Assembly: GCA_000063505.1 (NCBI GenBank)
Contig: CT971583.1
Location: 2,263,918 to 2,327,917 of the forward strand
From: Synechococcus sp. WH 7803
GTDB taxonomy: Bacteria > Cyanobacteriota > Cyanobacteriia > PCC-6307 > Cyanobiaceae
Direction: 5' to 3'
DNA: 64,000 bases
Shown here: positions 63,817 to 64,000 of the stretch, piece by piece
How positions within the stretch are numbered: position 1 is the stretch's first letter
Layout of the letters: each line of letters opens with the position of its first letter
Made by a program: the position numbers and the translations under genes
Notes under the pieces: generated by a model
What the model saw: only the letters and a program-made list of their open reading frames with translations
What the model was told of the DNA's origin: nothing
Database searches by the model: none

Positions 63817-64000
63817 ATGAGTGACAAAGTTCTTGCTCCCGATCTCTACATCAACCGGGAGCTCAGCTGGATCGCTTTCAACGAAAGGGTTCTTGTTCAA
63901 GCCCTAGACGAGCGCACTCCGCTGCTGGAGCAGGCAAAGTTCAGCGCCATTTTCAGCAACAACCTCGATGAATTCTTCATGGTGAGGGTGGCCTCCCTGA
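63817..64000 (+). CDS. ppk: Polyphosphate kinase, N-terminal part (partial)
   Basis: The first 61 codons are present and run off the window. [30 protein letters not shown] and [15 protein letters not shown] are the classic PPK1 N-terminal stretch. The enzyme would make inorganic polyphosphate from ATP. The start ATG 63817 (MSDKVLAPD) follows a 95-nt gap after the MFS gene. Confidence 0.93.
   Translation, partial: MSDKVLAPDLYINRELSWIAFNERVLVQALDERTPLLEQAKFSAIFSNNLDEFFMVRVASL

Overview
The window looks like the chromosome of a marine unicellular cyanobacterium of the Synechococcus/Cyanobium type. It is GC-rich and gene-dense, with many 4-nt start/stop overlaps. It carries the picocyanobacterial nitrate package (MFS nitrate permease nrtP, ferredoxin-type narB with narM, nirA, a formate/nitrite-type transporter, cyanase), a glucosylglycerate cluster, and cyanobacterium-only families such as DUF1830 and NarM. 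I see no prophage, insertion sequence, CRISPR array or rRNA. One tRNA gene is present, tRNA-Val(UAC). The assignment is inferred from gene content; no search was run.

Layout. 1-5.2 kb: tail of a NitT/TauT-type ABC permease, its ATPase, a lipoprotein solute-binding protein (SBP) and two MscS-type channels, with 4-nt overlaps up to the first channel. 5.2-7.7 kb: an ABC-2 exporter (two permeases and an ATPase, minus strand). 7.7-10.5 kb: valS. 10.5-13.1 kb: a second SBP-MscS pair, paralogous to the first but without ABC subunits. 13-21.8 kb: housekeeping and hypothetical genes, including a 2OG-Fe(II) oxygenase, an SDR, a Zur-like Fur protein, tRNA-Val, mazG, a dienelactone hydrolase, a 58-codon gene, arfB, speE-speB and a cNMP-binding protein. 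22-29.3 kb: gcvT, aspS, a group 2 sigma factor, dps, pyrG and queE.

29.3-35.5 kb: a secretion-related block lies between queE and queC, two genes of one pathway. It holds an M23 peptidase, a parvulin-like PPIase, a type I exporter ATPase with an N-terminal cNMP domain, an HlyD-type adaptor and an ecotin-like protease inhibitor. 35.5-40 kb: queC, pabB, pabC and an APC permease. 40-44 kb: glucosylglycerate metabolism (gpgP and a GH13 phosphorylase-like enzyme, divergent from gpgS).

44.8-60.6 kb: nitrate assimilation. moaA-mobA diverge from nrtP across a consensus NtcA box. Then come narB, narM, two small proteins, moaC-moeA, moaD-moaE, moaB, the siroheme genes cobA and cbiX, nirA, a 44-aa peptide, a focA-like gene and a HEAT-like protein. 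A strong hairpin separates these from cynS. Together they import and reduce nitrate and nitrite, build the molybdopterin and siroheme cofactors, and detoxify cyanate. 60.7-64 kb: a 56-codon gene, a TrpD-like protein, a GNAT acetyltransferase, an MFS exporter and the start of ppk.

The most unusual signals are the duplicated SBP-MscS cassette, the type I exporter whose cNMP domain has no canonical start codon, the ecotin with a lysine at the predicted P1 site, and several small genes in or near the nitrogen cluster.
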